Shown: positions 26,251 to 40,049 of the stretch, piece after piece
Layout: every line of letters begins with the position of its first letter
Numbering within the stretch: the stretch's first letter is position 1
NCBI GenBank assembly: GCA_914767715.1
Contig: OU612068.1
Location: forward strand, 6,942,001-7,006,000
Length of the DNA: 64,000 bases
Origin: Membranipora membranacea
Lineage: Eukaryota; Bryozoa; Gymnolaemata; Cheilostomatida; Membraniporidae
Reading direction: 5' to 3'
The notes under the pieces: generated by a model
Database searches by the model: none
Told to the model about the DNA's origin: nothing
Seen by the model: the letters and a program-made list of their open reading frames with translations, nothing else
Position numbers and translations under genes: made by a program

Positions 26251-28419
26251 CACGAGAGTCAGTATGTTTCTTTAAATAAAAATAGTATGTGGCACTCGGA
26301 CTATGAATACTATGAGTAACATATAATTATTCATCAGTAATAATTCTCACAATTTGGAGTTGCCCAAACACGGCATACTGATGAGTGGGAAACTCCTAGC
26401 TGATTTCTCAACTTCAGTTTCCTTTGGTGAGGTCAGGGAGGATGGGGTGAGTTTAGGGAATTTTCAAACTCCCCCTAGTAAGATCGGTATAATAGGTTTA
26501 AGGGTCGGGTTGTGTCAAAATGAGTTTTTAATACCCGTGACAATCCTCCCTCAAGATTCTAGCAACAGGGGTTATTAAACATTTTGTGCAACGCTAGGAC
26601 AACTGCAAGCATTTGTTGGATTTGTATGGTTCATAAGATTCTTAAGCTTGAATAATCTGGGTCGGGGACACGAATTGGCTGCAAGGAGTGCCGAGGGAGA
26701 CAAATTCCGATTTTTTTTCTTATTGAGCCAAGAGTGAACGAGACGCAAGAATTACCCATTAACACCATATGAGACAACATTAATCATTATGCTTTTAAAA
26801 TCATTTTTGAATTTACACCACTTACAAGATTGAGATAGCAGGTCGTATTACACAGTAACATAACTCTGCTTACACAGCAGCGCCTTCATTAATTGTTTAC
26901 ATTCGGATTTACTTTCATTTGATATAGTCCTGCAATAATGTCAAGCAAGCTTTGATATTATAATTGCAGAGGGGCGAGCTTGCTTCAATGATAATAGAGG
27001 CATATGATAATAAGCTGCTTGAGTGTTATGATGTAGAGTTTGACATCGCTTGTGAAAAAAAGTAACACTGCTGATCGTTATCCAGGTAGCATCTCATCAC
27101 GTCGCTATTTTGGTAGGTTTAATTTGGATTTAGCGTAGAAGCTGCACTGATCACAAAACAGGTATATTATGCTTATAAAGATTTGCTTTCTGAATTGGAT
27201 CAATCATCCCAGGCTACCTCAAATCTCGTTTCTAGTTGTTTTTTTTTTCTCGCCCAGCAGCACACAGGTCAATATTTATGCACGCCTGGCACAAGCCATA
27301 ACATTGTTGGAATTAACAGGCCTGCCAAAATCACTTTCTATTAGGTTACTAGAGTAGTGCACTATTTTTATCTAACCTATATTAAAACGCAAATAATGTT
27401 GTAACATCTTCTCATTACATGATTAATAGAATTCGTAAACTTTTCTTCGGCAGCATCCACTCAATGAGTTTGTAACATTGCAGTGGGTCAATAAGTGCCC
27501 ATACGTAAGGTCTTTTCGAACTTATTCAGGAACATTGGTGTATAAACTTATTCACTGGATTTTAAGTATTAATTTACACAGAAATATGTCATCTAGGTAA
27601 GACAGAAAAGTTTAGTGATATTTTATTGCTTTGAGATATCATATTATTATGATTATCATTTATTGTGAAATGCAATGTGCTCACTTTTTCACCGTTTTTT
27701 TCAGTTTTATGAGCATAGAAATCAAAGTAAAGCTACCACACACACCATGGTATTTAAAATGTAAACTGGGGTATGGGTTATATTATCTTAAGTTGATTAC
27801 GCCCAGTCTGCTAGACTGGCGAGTTCTAATTTTTGCCCTGTAGTATTTTGCTGAAACCGTGTACTGTAAAGCTATCAAGTAGGCTAGGGGACAAACAGGT
27901 ATTATCAGAGTGATGTAAATTGCAGAAGTTCACCTTTAGTAGATGAGTAATGGTTGTTTGCATTCAATTTGAATCATAACTGCTGAGGATGGTTTTAGTT
28001 ATGACTGACTGTACATAAATATACCAGTATTAATATCATAAGGGCTTAGATTTAAATGTCCATCACGCAGTGGTTGTTCTAGAGGGGCATCGAACTCTAG
28101 TGAATCATTGGAAATAAATATCTTGAGAGATTCTCATAATATTATTGGTATTGATAATAAATCATTTTTGCAATCAGCATTTGAGATTTTCTAGCCACAG
28201 CAGAGAGAAGCGTACTTTTGGATCAAAGTGGTGAGCTGCGGACCGATTTCAGATGCTTTGTTAATACTATTTTTGATCTGACACAAGCAAACATCATTAA
28301 ATCTTGAACTCCATGTGTGCAAAACTCTGTCCAATCAAGAGCTTCCATTCTCCCTGGTTTGATGTAGTCAGTCAATATGTGTTTTTTTTTACTAACTGGA
28401 TAAGTTCTGATTATTTTAG
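26251..28419. other. Intergenic region before the TRIM gene
   Basis: Short open frames only; none looks coding. An upstream exon of the TRIM gene could be here, because exon 28420 begins inside a codon, but I could not identify it. Confidence 0.4.
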
Positions 28420-31260
28420 ACAGAGCAGGCATCTGAGTTCTAGTTTTGAGAGAAGAGAAAGGAGATCAAAAAGTCGCACTTCTCGGGCTACGCTGTCACC
28501 ACATAACCGATCTTCTGCGGATAAAAACGCCAACACACCGGACAGAATGCCAGTCGGGTCCTCAAAAAGCGGAGTATTAGCTCAACAGATCCACGATGAA
28601 TTCCTAACTTGTAAAATTTGTCTTGAAGGATTTACTAGTCCCAAGAGCTTAGACTGCCTCCACACTTTTTGTGAGGACTGTATTGAGAGCCACGCCAACT
28701 CAGAGAGCTCTTATAAAAAGTACAGCGACTATCGTGAGTTCACCTGTCCTCTCTGTCGTAAGCGGACCAATCTACCACTAGGAGGAGTAAAAAAGCTGCC
28801 TGATAACTTTCTTGTGTCGAGTCTAACGGAGGTTATTGACCGTCAGAAGCCATCCAAGTTCCAAGTCTGTGACTTCTGTAAGCTTGTGAATAGGAAACAT
28901 AAGGAGGCTAGCGCTAAATGTCTGGACTGCAGTAAGCTGCTCTGTAAAGCTTGTGTTACTCAGCACAATGAGACAAAGGTGAGGGACCTAGATCGCTAAG
29001 TGAAGCTGGTATTCACAGGTATATTCTTCCCAAGCCTAAACATAACGTATTGTGCTCAAACAATCTGTACACATGACATCTTTTTGAAAGTTTCATATGT
29101 TTCAGGTGTCTTCTCAAGTAACAAAGTGTATAAGCCGGGTATATTATAGGAAAACGAGCTGACGGTAGGATGTTAATATATATTTGCAAACTATACACCG
29201 CAAAACTGATGCCTTATTCCTATGCTCTCTTTTGGATGAGCTATTTTAAAACTGGGAAGCTGGTTATGGGTTTGATGAGGGAGGGAGGTAACTGTGTGTT
29301 GGGATAAGTATCCAGATTCTTTGTTGCTATAAGGTAGCAGGCAGGTGTATTGCTTACCTGTTTTCCGTGGGAGGCATCAGAAATGCTAATTACTAAGCTG
29401 CCCATGGCACAATAAGCAATAAAAATAATGCCAATTCTTGTAGCGCCATTTTTTGCTTTCCTTAAATTGGTACACTGATTCGATGGCTGGGATGGGAGTT
29501 AGCGCAGCGAAAATGTGTAACACATACTGCCAACAATGTCCACAAAATACTCCATAATTAATGAGTATTAGTTATCTGTAAAAAGAACATAATATTCTTC
29601 ATTATGCTTCAAAAATTCTAATTAGATTGCTCTTATCCAGTTAAAAAATCATTTTGTGCGCATTTTTTTGCGGTAGAGGTCACAATTTGTTGGCGACCAT
29701 TAACATTGTCCCTTTTCAAGAAATTCAATTCATTGCACTGATTGAATTTGAGTTTGTTCCATTGCTCCAGCTGAGGTGTAAACCCCTACATGCATTTATT
29801 CCCGCCTGCCGTTCATGCATACATTTTTAAGAATGGATATTGTAGAAAGGGGCGGAGGTAGGTATCCTATCGTCTGATTATTCATTGGAGGCTGAAAAAG
29901 ATTGCCTTGTAATTTCCATACTGACTATTAAAAATCCATTGACCAAAAACCTTTTTCTTTCTCACAGGTGACGAGAAATCACAACATATTTGACATAGAG
30001 ATAGAGAAGGATATAGAGTGTAAGGAACATACTGATGAGGTCATCAGGTTCTACTGTGAGACATGTGAGGCTCCTGTCTGTATTCTCTGTACCTTCAATG
30101 ACCACAAGGAGCACGATATCGCACAGTTTAGTGATGCCGTTATGAAGTACAAGTCTAACATAGATAATCTCATGAAGGATTGCCAAGGAAACCTGAGCAA
30201 GTTTGAGTCACAGATCGAGACTTTGGAGAAATGTGAGAGCTGCATCAAGCAAGCTGAGTCAAAGATACGTGATGTGGCTATCGATATGATATCCGATATC
30301 AGGAACAGGTGAGCAAAACTCGATATACAGGTAACCATGAATCAGTACATAAGTACTAACTTCAACGCTGGCCATTACAAGATTATGATGGGAGAGCTAG
30401 TCAAATGGACCTTAAAATGTTATCAACCTGAAAGTTGTTTGCGGTAGTAAGTATACTCATGTGGGTTATGCCTTCTACGTGTAAATATCTCAATTGATGA
30501 CAACATGAATTCATTACCTCGGTAGGTATTGCACTCAATTTTCCGAAAGCTTTTGACTTCATATTTTTCTCACAGAGAGAAGGTACTGATAGATGAGGTT
30601 CACAACCTGTATGGGCCGGAGGTGATGGAGATGATTCAGAAGAAGGATGATATGCAGAGAGATGTTGATACTCTAAAGAGTACCGTCCATCTCACAGACC
30701 TTATCGTAAAGGGTAAGGATATGGAGCTGCTTCTATTACAGAAAGAGATCCAAGAGAAACTGAACACTTTTAGTCGTAATAATGGTGGCAGAGAGCTGCC
30801 TAAAGCAGCCAACAAAGTCATCCATTTTGTGCCCGGTATGTTGGACATGGGTTATATCCATGACTCTGATAGACCGCTCCTTTCGCAGACAAGGCGAACA
30901 TTCAGTCATCAGGCTGAAGGAGATGACTTTTTTGACCCGTCGGACTGTTTTGATGATGCTGGGACTCAGACCATAGCGTCGTGTCTGTCGCCTGCCGTGA
31001 CCAAATCTACTAACACAATGATGGTAGTGCGCTGTGATTCTGAGAGTCAGACGGACCACATGCCTCAGTGTAATGGTAGTTTTGATGCCGATGCGAGCCG
31101 AGCTATGTCTTACAATGGTGACGTAGAAGATGAGGACGAACAGACAGCCAGACGTAGACGCAGACGACGCGAGAGAGATAAAGTTCAGGAGAATGAGACC
31201 CATGGTGAGCGACAGTCTCGTCGAGCTCAGAGGAACCACAGGGGCTATGACGACGATTGA
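28420..31260 (+). CDS. TRIM-type E3 ligase (RING, two B-boxes, coiled coil)
   Basis: Three exons join in frame: 28420-28978, 29968-30308, 30576-31260 (TGA). An acceptor TTATTTTAG precedes 28420, so a 5' exon may be missing; from the internal ATG at 28547 the product is 485 aa. The RING is CKICLEGFTSPKSLDCLHTF through CPLCRKRTNLP, a C3HC4 ring followed by LPDNFLVSSLTEVI, typical of TRIM proteins. B-box 1 is CDFCKLVN...CLDCSKLLCKACVTQH and B-box 2 is CKEHTDEVIRFYCETCEAPV...CTFNDHKEH. A coiled coil spans the rest of exon 2 and the start of exon 3. The tail, about 150 aa, has no NHL, filamin, PRY-SPRY or other C-terminal domain; it is acidic then Arg-rich (ARRRRRRRERDK), possibly a nuclear signal. 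Orthology to a named TRIM is not clear. AATAAA lies at 31482. Confidence 0.88.
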
Positions 31261-32965
31261 CTCATGGAGGAGGAATGCCCACCTAGGTTATTGACTGGTA
31301 GGAAATTAAAAACTTGTATGTTATCTGTGGCAGTTTTACCTGTCTGTATAATTGCCTTAGTTTTAATGAACTTTTATTACATTATGGATTTTACCTAATG
31401 AATACTAATAGATAGTTTTGGGTGCATAGTAGACATATCTAAGCCTGTAGCCAGCGGCAGCAAAGCTTTCGATTCTTGCATAATAAAGCAGATTTAATTC
31501 CTTCTGTTCTAATCCTGGGGAGATACTAATGGCTATATAAATAACCTACAGAAGTATGAGGGTTGATCGGTGAGTGAACTAGGCTCATCAGGACTGACAT
31601 TTACCTCATTATTAGTACTATATTTATACTTCACCGGATCTTAGCGGTTTTTGTTTGTCTGGATTCACAAGCAGTAGATATACATGTCTGGATATTAATC
31701 TTTTTCTAAGCCTGTAAAAATGTATATGCAGGGTTTCTATTGGGCCACAAATACCCTGATGAAGACTTGTATGAGCACTAAGAACACCTTCTGCCTAACT
31801 CTACCCTGATCTAACCCACCTCCTCTCTCCAATTCCTTGCACCTCCACTGCTTAAGATAACCACTGATAATGTTGGTATTTTTCATGTAGGAAATGAAAG
31901 CATTTTGTCATATTATCCCAAACAATGAAATTATTATAACTCTATTTCTCTAATCTATAATGTGATATTTTATAACAGGAATAACACTGTTCTTGACTAA
32001 CACCATAATTATGAATAACATGAGTTTTATGTTTCCGAATAATTTATGGAAAATAAAAATGTGATTCTGCGTCGGCAGGAAAAAATAATTTACTTTCATA
32101 AAAGTGTGTACCATAATCATTGAATTCATTACACGGGTTGAAAACGAGTTAAATACAACATAGCACTCAACCAATATGAAAACTTGGGGTTTGACTGTAG
32201 TAAAAATGTACTTTGCATTGGGTACATCAATACCTCAAGAATGCCCATCGATAAAGGTTAAGACTGAAATTAGAAAATACTTTGGCAAACACATCAAGCA
32301 AAAAAAGCAAAACTATTGCAAAGGATAAAGTCAAATGGCAAGCAAAGGGAGAGTATCAATCAAGTCCAGCCATTAAACTTGTAATGAATTTTCTCAGAAG
32401 ACCATACCTTCCTTCATTTACATATATAATGAAGAAAACCTGCATTTATGCTTCTAATTCAATTCTACAGCAAGGGTTTTAAATATTCCGAGATCTGTCA
32501 CAAAGCAAAGCATAAACCTATCATACAACATATCGAATCATGAGTGGGATAAAAATGTTGCATCAAGGGCTTTCTAATGGTAATCAAGAAGAGAAATCTT
32601 TAGTGTCCAAAATCACAACGCTAAGACAACAGTACTAAGAAGTGATCTATGCATGGGAAACGAGCAGGGTTAGCCTACTATCTGACCATTTCATCTTTTA
32701 AAGCTGCTTTGTTGCTGTCAAGTCAATTCAAACAAACTCTAGCATGGCTCTAGATCAGATCTAGATTTGTCTGTTCGCATTTTGTGCCGTAGGTACTGAT
32801 ATAATATTCTCCTTGTGAATTTCCAGCGAAACAAAAACAAAGCCGAACATCCTTATATAAGATACAGATATGTCACACGATAAATAAATTGAGCGGTGGT
32901 GGTGATACGTTGTGTACTGTTGTGTCTATGTATGCAGGTAAAACGCAGGTAAACTCACTATAAAG
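31261..32965. other. TRIM 3' region and CLIP-170 3' region (convergent)
   Basis: No exon seen. AATAAA at 31482-31487 is the likely TRIM polyadenylation signal. The CLIP-170 3' UTR should start below 32966. Confidence 0.5.
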
Positions 32966-35900
32966 TTACCACTCATCCGGTTCATCACAATCTTCTGTAG
33001 CATGTCCGAAAACTACAAACATAAAAACATCATCATAATTCATATCCTGCAAAAGTACATATAAACTGCCTAGCTGGTTTTGGGATTATGTAGTTAGGTA
33101 GAGTATGTTTAAAATACTGCCAAAATCACTATAGCTATTCGCTATCACTAATGTGTTGTCAGCAGGCTAGAATGCAAAGTTTGAATTCAATTACACTGAT
33201 ATGCTATTAGACAGCACGATCGTGGTACAGGTTTGGAGCCCAGGTCTGAGTTAACAACCTTGGAAATAACCTTCCATACAAATATGCAGACAGCGAGTTT
33301 TCGTTCTGTATATTGTACATCTACTACAACACCATGTACAAATTAGGTCATTGCAGGCTGACATTGTTATGTTATGTTATGTCTGGAAATGTAATACGGA
33401 TAATCTACCGGCACACACACCGACTTAGCATACCGAACACCGAGTCCTGTATGAGCCTCAAGTAGGTTTGTTATAACTATTTTTGTTGATAGTTATGCAG
33501 TGAGCAGCTGCCTGCCTTCCAATGTGATTATAAAAAGAGCAGGTGATGATCATTTTGAACATTTGAATTTTTTTCAGTATAGGCGCCAAGAGAGCTTAAA
33601 TCCATTACTCAAATATTATGTGGTTTTTCATTCAGTTTTAAAATAGAGTATGCAGAATTACATATATTTGCACGGTTTAATTTGTTCAATCTAATTTATT
33701 ATGTTGTTCCGGGAATTTCTCATACAGCTAATTTTTCTCTTGTTGATCAAGAGAAAAAGCTATAACACATAATAAGATCAAAAATAGTTTACATACTTCT
33801 GTATGATTCAGTGTTATTACTTGAAATCATATGAGAAGTAAGTACATTTCATATACGTACACACATAATCTAAAACAGTAAGTACTATGACGTGATGTGT
33901 GAATCAGAATTAGGAGGCTCCCAGCAAATAACACTCAATCCCAAAATAAGACTCCGTCAATATTTACATTTCACCTTAATTACGCAAACTAGGCAACCAT
34001 AAAAATCAGGGTAACAATCGGTGTTTAGTATTTACCTAAATACTAACGCAGCTTAGGATGACATCACTACGAATCAAAATCACCTAACCAGCTCTCAATA
34101 AGGGCAACGCTAATTATTTGCACTGTATTAATTACCACAGGCCGACTTTGTCGATTATAAATTGGGTATAACAAGCGTTAAACAATTGTTTGATGCTATC
34201 ATTCATTCAAATACCGTTGGACACAATGCATCCCATTTTCACTTAGAGCAGCTTAATTAAGCCTGTTCTCGATCAATAAATTAGGGCATGGGATAACCCC
34301 AGATATGTGAAAATTTATGTCCAAAGCAAAGCATGAAATGTGTAATGGTTTTTTAAAAAATTGTCAGCAAATAACAACTAACCTTCACAAGTGTCACAGT
34401 ACGTGCGACTCTCACTTCTACTATAATGATGCTGTGATGGCGCAACGTCCTCCTCATCCATAGCTTGAATAGGGCAGTCGTCGGTGTCGTGTGCGTCGAA
34501 TATGTCACAAATGTCACAAAATAATCTAGGTGGAGGCCGTGCCTCACCTTCCTCATCTAACTCGCTGTCAAAATATAAATAGAAGGCCATTTAATTTTGT
34601 CATCAAGTGTGTATCTGTTAAACCTATCGTAGTTATTACTCCAAGATTATAAAAATATCAGTTGTGCATTTTTATTTCAAAACGAAATTCAGAGTGTCAA
34701 TTGTTATGGAAATTATACAATTTATCATATCATATAGGCAGAATACATATTTTATTTCTATATGTGTACAAAACACACAGGTTGACTCTGAACGATATTT
34801 TGATCGAGCGAGAAGCCCATGTGAACTCATCAATGCTCCGTCAGCTGATTGCCTCATAGCGTTTCCATATTTAGGGAGGTCAGCTAAATACACAGCCGTA
34901 ATGAGCTACCGATGATTTGATAGCGTATGTTTACAGCACTAATGAGCATTTCCTGCGTAACAAAATAAATATCACGCTGATTCAGTGTGGGAGGTTCATG
35001 GGGTGCATTATATGGATCAGGGGAAAATTATTCATTCATCCTTGATAACTGAGAATAAGAGAGCTTGGTTGATGCTGTGAGGTAAACATAGCGAGTGCCT
35101 AGAGAAACATGAAGCCAAGGACAGGGAAATTATCAGATTATAATTCATCCAAAATCTAACCCATCCCATAGGTTGATTAGAATCATGATGTCACATCACA
35201 CGTCATATCCTGGAGCATGGGCGGCAAAATATTAATTGCCTTATGGGCTAGGCTGCAATTTCTGCGCCAGGTTGCTCTCTGTTTGCAGGCAGGTCGGAGC
35301 ACACCTGGGGGCCAACAAAACCCAAGTGGTCGACGGACTTCAGTGGGATTCAAACCCACGACCTTCATCAATTGCATGCTGAAGGACCGGCGCTCTAACC
35401 AACTGAGCCACATCCTGAAGAAAATTGCAGAGATGTTTTCTCGATTATTTTTGCTCAATAGATAGAAGTACTGAGCAAAAGCGATGCTCTAGTTGATACA
35501 AGTCTGCTCTTCATACCTATACTCCATCTCATAGCCGTTATGATCAGCCTCTCCCACCTCAGCTAGCACCAGCATTTTATTATTGAGGTCCTCGATCTTC
35601 TTCTGCTGGTCCACGATGACAGAGTTTAGGAAATCTATCTGGTATCGATCCTCATCATTACTTCCTGTAGCCCCGGCCGATACTGTAGCATCACCTGTGA
35701 GTATATTGAACCTGCATCTCAAATTCAACGGCAACGCAAAATATTGAAATGACAATTGTAAGAGAATGCAATCAAGTCAGGTATGGATCACCCATTATTA
35801 TTCTTCCATCAAGTTCAGGAGCAAACAAATTCAGGGTTATCCATCTCATAGCAAAGAGAAGACGACTTGATGAAAACTCTGTAGATGGCAGTTATCTCCA

Positions 35901-38900
35901 CCTACCTGAACCATGAGCGAGTCGCTCATCCAGTTTGAATGTCAGATCCTCGACCTCATGTTTGAGTGAGTCTCTATCATTCTCTACCTCAGATAACTGA
36001 GTTCTGAGTTTGCGTATCTTCTCTGTGTCATCTGATGATGCGCTCACCTGTAATATAGATTAACCACAGGGTAACCTGTGAGAATCATGAATTCATCACA
36101 TTGGATGGGCCTGTCACCCACCCACCCACCAACCACAACCAAACAAACCCGACATTTTTCCAAAAAACTAATGTTAATGTGAACTATCAGAGTTTTAGCT
36201 TCACAGAGTAAGCTGAGAGAATCATGTATTATTACCATAGGGTGAATTGTCCTGTCACAAAAAGACACAACATTTTCATATAGGATGATTTATAAGCACA
36301 CTCAATCTATCAGAATTCTCATCTTTTCCGATTTAAAAATTTCCAAATTTATTTGATTATATATCCAGAATTTGGGAGTAAAATAGAAAATGAATTATAT
36401 GAATGATGATATTAAGATTTTGTCTCACTTGTTGTTTGAGATGTAGGACCTCACTCTCATATTTAGCTATAGTGGACGCTTGTATTTCTATTTCCTGTTG
36501 TTTACCCCCCAATTCTGCGGCATGAGTTGTCTTCTCTAGCTCAGACCTGGATATGGAAAGAGGAGAGTGAATCAACATGGCATACAGAAATGACCTGATT
36601 TCATGATAAGCCTATGCATATTGAAAGAAATATGAGTATGCTCGCCTACTTGGCCAGCAATGCTTGAACACATTATCGGTTGAAAGTTGATTCTTCATGC
36701 GGAATCCAATGACCATAGATAGATACCCCTGATCCTATAACTATTCAGTCAATCCGTTGGCCTTTTATTCCATGCAGGGCCTTTGAACATGAACTGCACC
36801 AATTCCCTGAATTAAGGTACATATATAGGTAGAAATATTCCTGTTTGTTGATACTTGGAACTTCGGGAAGGGTCCTGTCCTGGCTGGTTGGTATTGGGAT
36901 ATTCAACCAAGTTGGTGGAAAATATGACTCCAAAACCACTACGCCAATACACACATATAATGGTAATGGGAGAGTGTAGTCCTTTTAAAGGCAAATAGAA
37001 ACTGAATAAAAATGGCATTAGATCACACTCCAATCTTTGGCATGCATATTTGGGTTAGATGGCATATGAAAACAGGAGCTCAGGCAGTGTTTAATGTCTT
37101 TTAATGGCTCATTCTATGGTAACTAAATGAATGATAGCTTTCACAACGCAAAATCTTACCTTTTTCCTGGTCTATAAAACATGCAGTGGTAGGTTAAAAG
37201 GAGAAAATGGCTACGAAAAGCTGCTTAACGTCTACAAGCTACTGTAAGCATGGGACTTTTTCAGCAATATATTTTTCCATTTACATGTTGCAAGGGATTG
37301 TGCATACATCAATCTTGAATCTTTTCTACCATTTTGTTTTTCATTAGGTTAAAATGTCAAAAGTTTTGTAGCTGGCAACCACTTTTTTGTTTGATGACTA
37401 CTTTACATACTTTTGGTTATTCTTCTCCAGGTCCTTATTGAGAGCTTTGATTTTCTTGCTCAGAGATTCTTTATTCTTCTTCAGAGCTTCAACCTGTTCT
37501 CCTGTAGCCACAGATAACTCCTCCAAAGCAAAAACTGAAAAACAACCATGTATCAGAATTGTAGTATATTTAAACATAAAACACCCAGGCTTAAAAAGAC
37601 AATATCGCAAATTTTATTTTGGGAAACAATTATTGATTAAACAAAGAAGAGATCAATTAGGTAAAAGAGTTAGTATTGTTTGAGAGATTTTCTGATGAAA
37701 TAACATATACAAATTCCACCCAGAGGACAGATGTAATAAGTGAAACGTTCTTACTCTGTGTTTGGAGCTTGTCTTTTTCCTCTGCAGTACTCTTAAGAGT
37801 TTTATGAAGTTCTGTAGACTTCTTGTCCGAGTTCTGGAGTTCTTTCTGTGAAATCTCAAGTTGTGACTTCATTTTCTGAAGTTCAGATTTCAGAGTTGAT
37901 CGCTCTGATGAGTCTGACTCCAGTTTTGTTTTCAAAGCTTCAACTTCACCATTAGCAGTGACACTGTTGAAAGAATCAGCATAATGTGGACACTGAGATA
38001 AAATACGCCAATAAAGGTCACATAACTGGATAACTAGTGCTAATTACTGTTTACATCAGGTAACACGCAGACTTACGGTTTTTGTACACACCATTCACCA
38101 CAGATCCCAGGAGCTACATACGGTTCAATAATGAATCTTGCACACAACAGGTGAAGGTATAAAGAAAGAGATATCTCAAGTCAGTCATGTTGCAAGAAGG
38201 TTCAGGTCCATAAAGTTCTGTACTCACAGCTGTTCTTCCAGCTCAAATAAGCTGTCTTCTGCTGATTTCTTAGCCGCCTCTAGCTTGCTTTCTAGTTCTG
38301 ATTTTAGAGACTCCAACTTACTCTGCTCAGATTTCAACTACAATTGATAACATTGAAAATGAATAGCTGAAAAATCATAACATTTTATAGAAATTCGGCG
38401 TTTTCTGTCATTGGATTGAACTTCAGAGGACAGACAACTCAATACTGACAGAAAATAGATTTTTTGCCATGCTACAACATAATATTTACACTTAGAGACT
38501 ACCCAAAGACCAATGCATGTTATCGTCAATATGGATTATTGATGAAGTGCTTGTTTCTTATATTGCACTTCTATTCCTTATGACTGTGACATCATAATGC
38601 AGAGAATGAGAGTTACATTCCCTTATTGGAGGCTCTTTTTCCACCATCAATACCCTATAGGAGTTTAATTTAGCTAGAGTTTAATTTCGCTATCTAGACC
38701 TGGTACTAAATTTCACTAGTACTTAATTTTGCTAGTAGGCTTACTAGTGAAAATTAAAAAAAAATGTCCAAGCTAGGATTCAAACCCGGGGCATAACTCT
38801 CCATCTGATTGCAAGGCAGACACTTAGAACAATACACCACGCTAGCTTGCATGCTTAGGTAAGGTGTATTCCTGTATAATTGTACATTGTTTATGAAACT

Positions 38901-40049
38901 ATGGTGAGTGAGTTTAATTTAAGATACACTAAATTTCGCAACCTAGGCAACAACCGAAAAGCTAATCCTAAATGCCCGAAAACTAAACTCCTTTAGGGTA
39001 ATTCAAGAAGGGCATTGAATTTTTTACCATGCAAATCTGACACAACTTGATCATAAGTAAGTGCCTGACTATAACATGCATTGGTCTTTGGGTATTCTTT
39101 AAATGATGTTCAAAACCTATTCTTCAACAAAGTGAAACAACGAAATGCTGTTAGCAGAAGATAAGTGAAGAGGCCCTTCCATATGAATTAAAAACAAATT
39201 ACAACACTGTCTTATATTTTATACGCAGAGATCCATTATAGAGTACCTGGTCTGAAAATGAGTCTTGTTTCTGTTTTGTCTCTATTTCTACCTTCTCCAG
39301 AGCCTATAAGTCACACACACAACAAACTATTAGTATAAACTATCTAAGTGAGGATAGCTAGGTAAGCCAGAGAGAAATCACAACGATGTTACATTACAAT
39401 AGCGAATTAAGTAAATTGCAAATAACACACAACTACACCAAAGGATATTCAGTACTTTACAAGAAATATTTTCTGCCAACTTCTCAATGATAGCTTAATC
39501 TAAGAGAGTCTAAGTCACTAATATATAAATCTGTGAATTCATCAGTTTTTGGCCAGGACGCTGGATTTCAATTCCTTTATATTTCAATTTGCCAGGAAAG
39601 TGGGAATGTTATATAAATACACAGGTACAACACAAGTAAAATGTTTCATCATTATTTATGAAATTTCAATTACATCACCTCTGATATGTTTGCGTAACAG
39701 ACCACTCAGGAGGAACCCAGGGGGAGCAAATTACACCATCAATGTATCCTATACGTCGCATGTAAGAGATTAGCTTGGCATGAAGTAAGTTAAGCTGCAC
39801 ACTCAAACTGAACTGTTCATTTCTGTTTTTCTCCAACACACCCTATGTATTTACCTGCTGTTTGAGTAGCTGTACTTGTTTGGCCTCCTCTAGTTCTCGT
39901 TTATTATCCTCGAGCTCAGTGGATAACTTAGTGACTGTCTGACTAAGCTCTGCCTGTACAGCTTCCTTATCAGCTGTCATCTGTGTGCTTAGTAAATCTC
40001 TCTCTGATACTAAAGTTGTGTTCTCCTGTTTGGCACTTGCTAGCTCATC
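32966..40049 (-). CDS. CLIP1: CLIP-170 exons 29-38: end of coiled coil and zinc knuckles
   Basis: Exons 40049-39855, 39303-39247, 38337-38228, 37963-37755, 37534-37411, 36546-36429, 36047-35906, 35694-35517, 34564-34383, 33012-32966 (TAA). Exon 36 has [20 protein letters not shown], which matches the conserved human [20 protein letters not shown] before the knuckles. Knuckle 1 is [17 protein letters not shown] and knuckle 2 is [16 protein letters not shown], split by the last intron. In CLIP-170 these bind p150Glued and LIS1 and fold back on the CAP-Gly domains. The chain ends DEPDEW, where human ends in DDETF. Confidence 0.93.

Noticed and set aside
30736-31239. 167-aa minus-strand ORF opposite the last TRIM exon
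   Set aside because: It is antisense to a clear coding exon, with no domain and no splice context.
35183-35465. ORFs on both strands at 35.2-35.5 kb
   Set aside because: They are translations of SINE copy 2.
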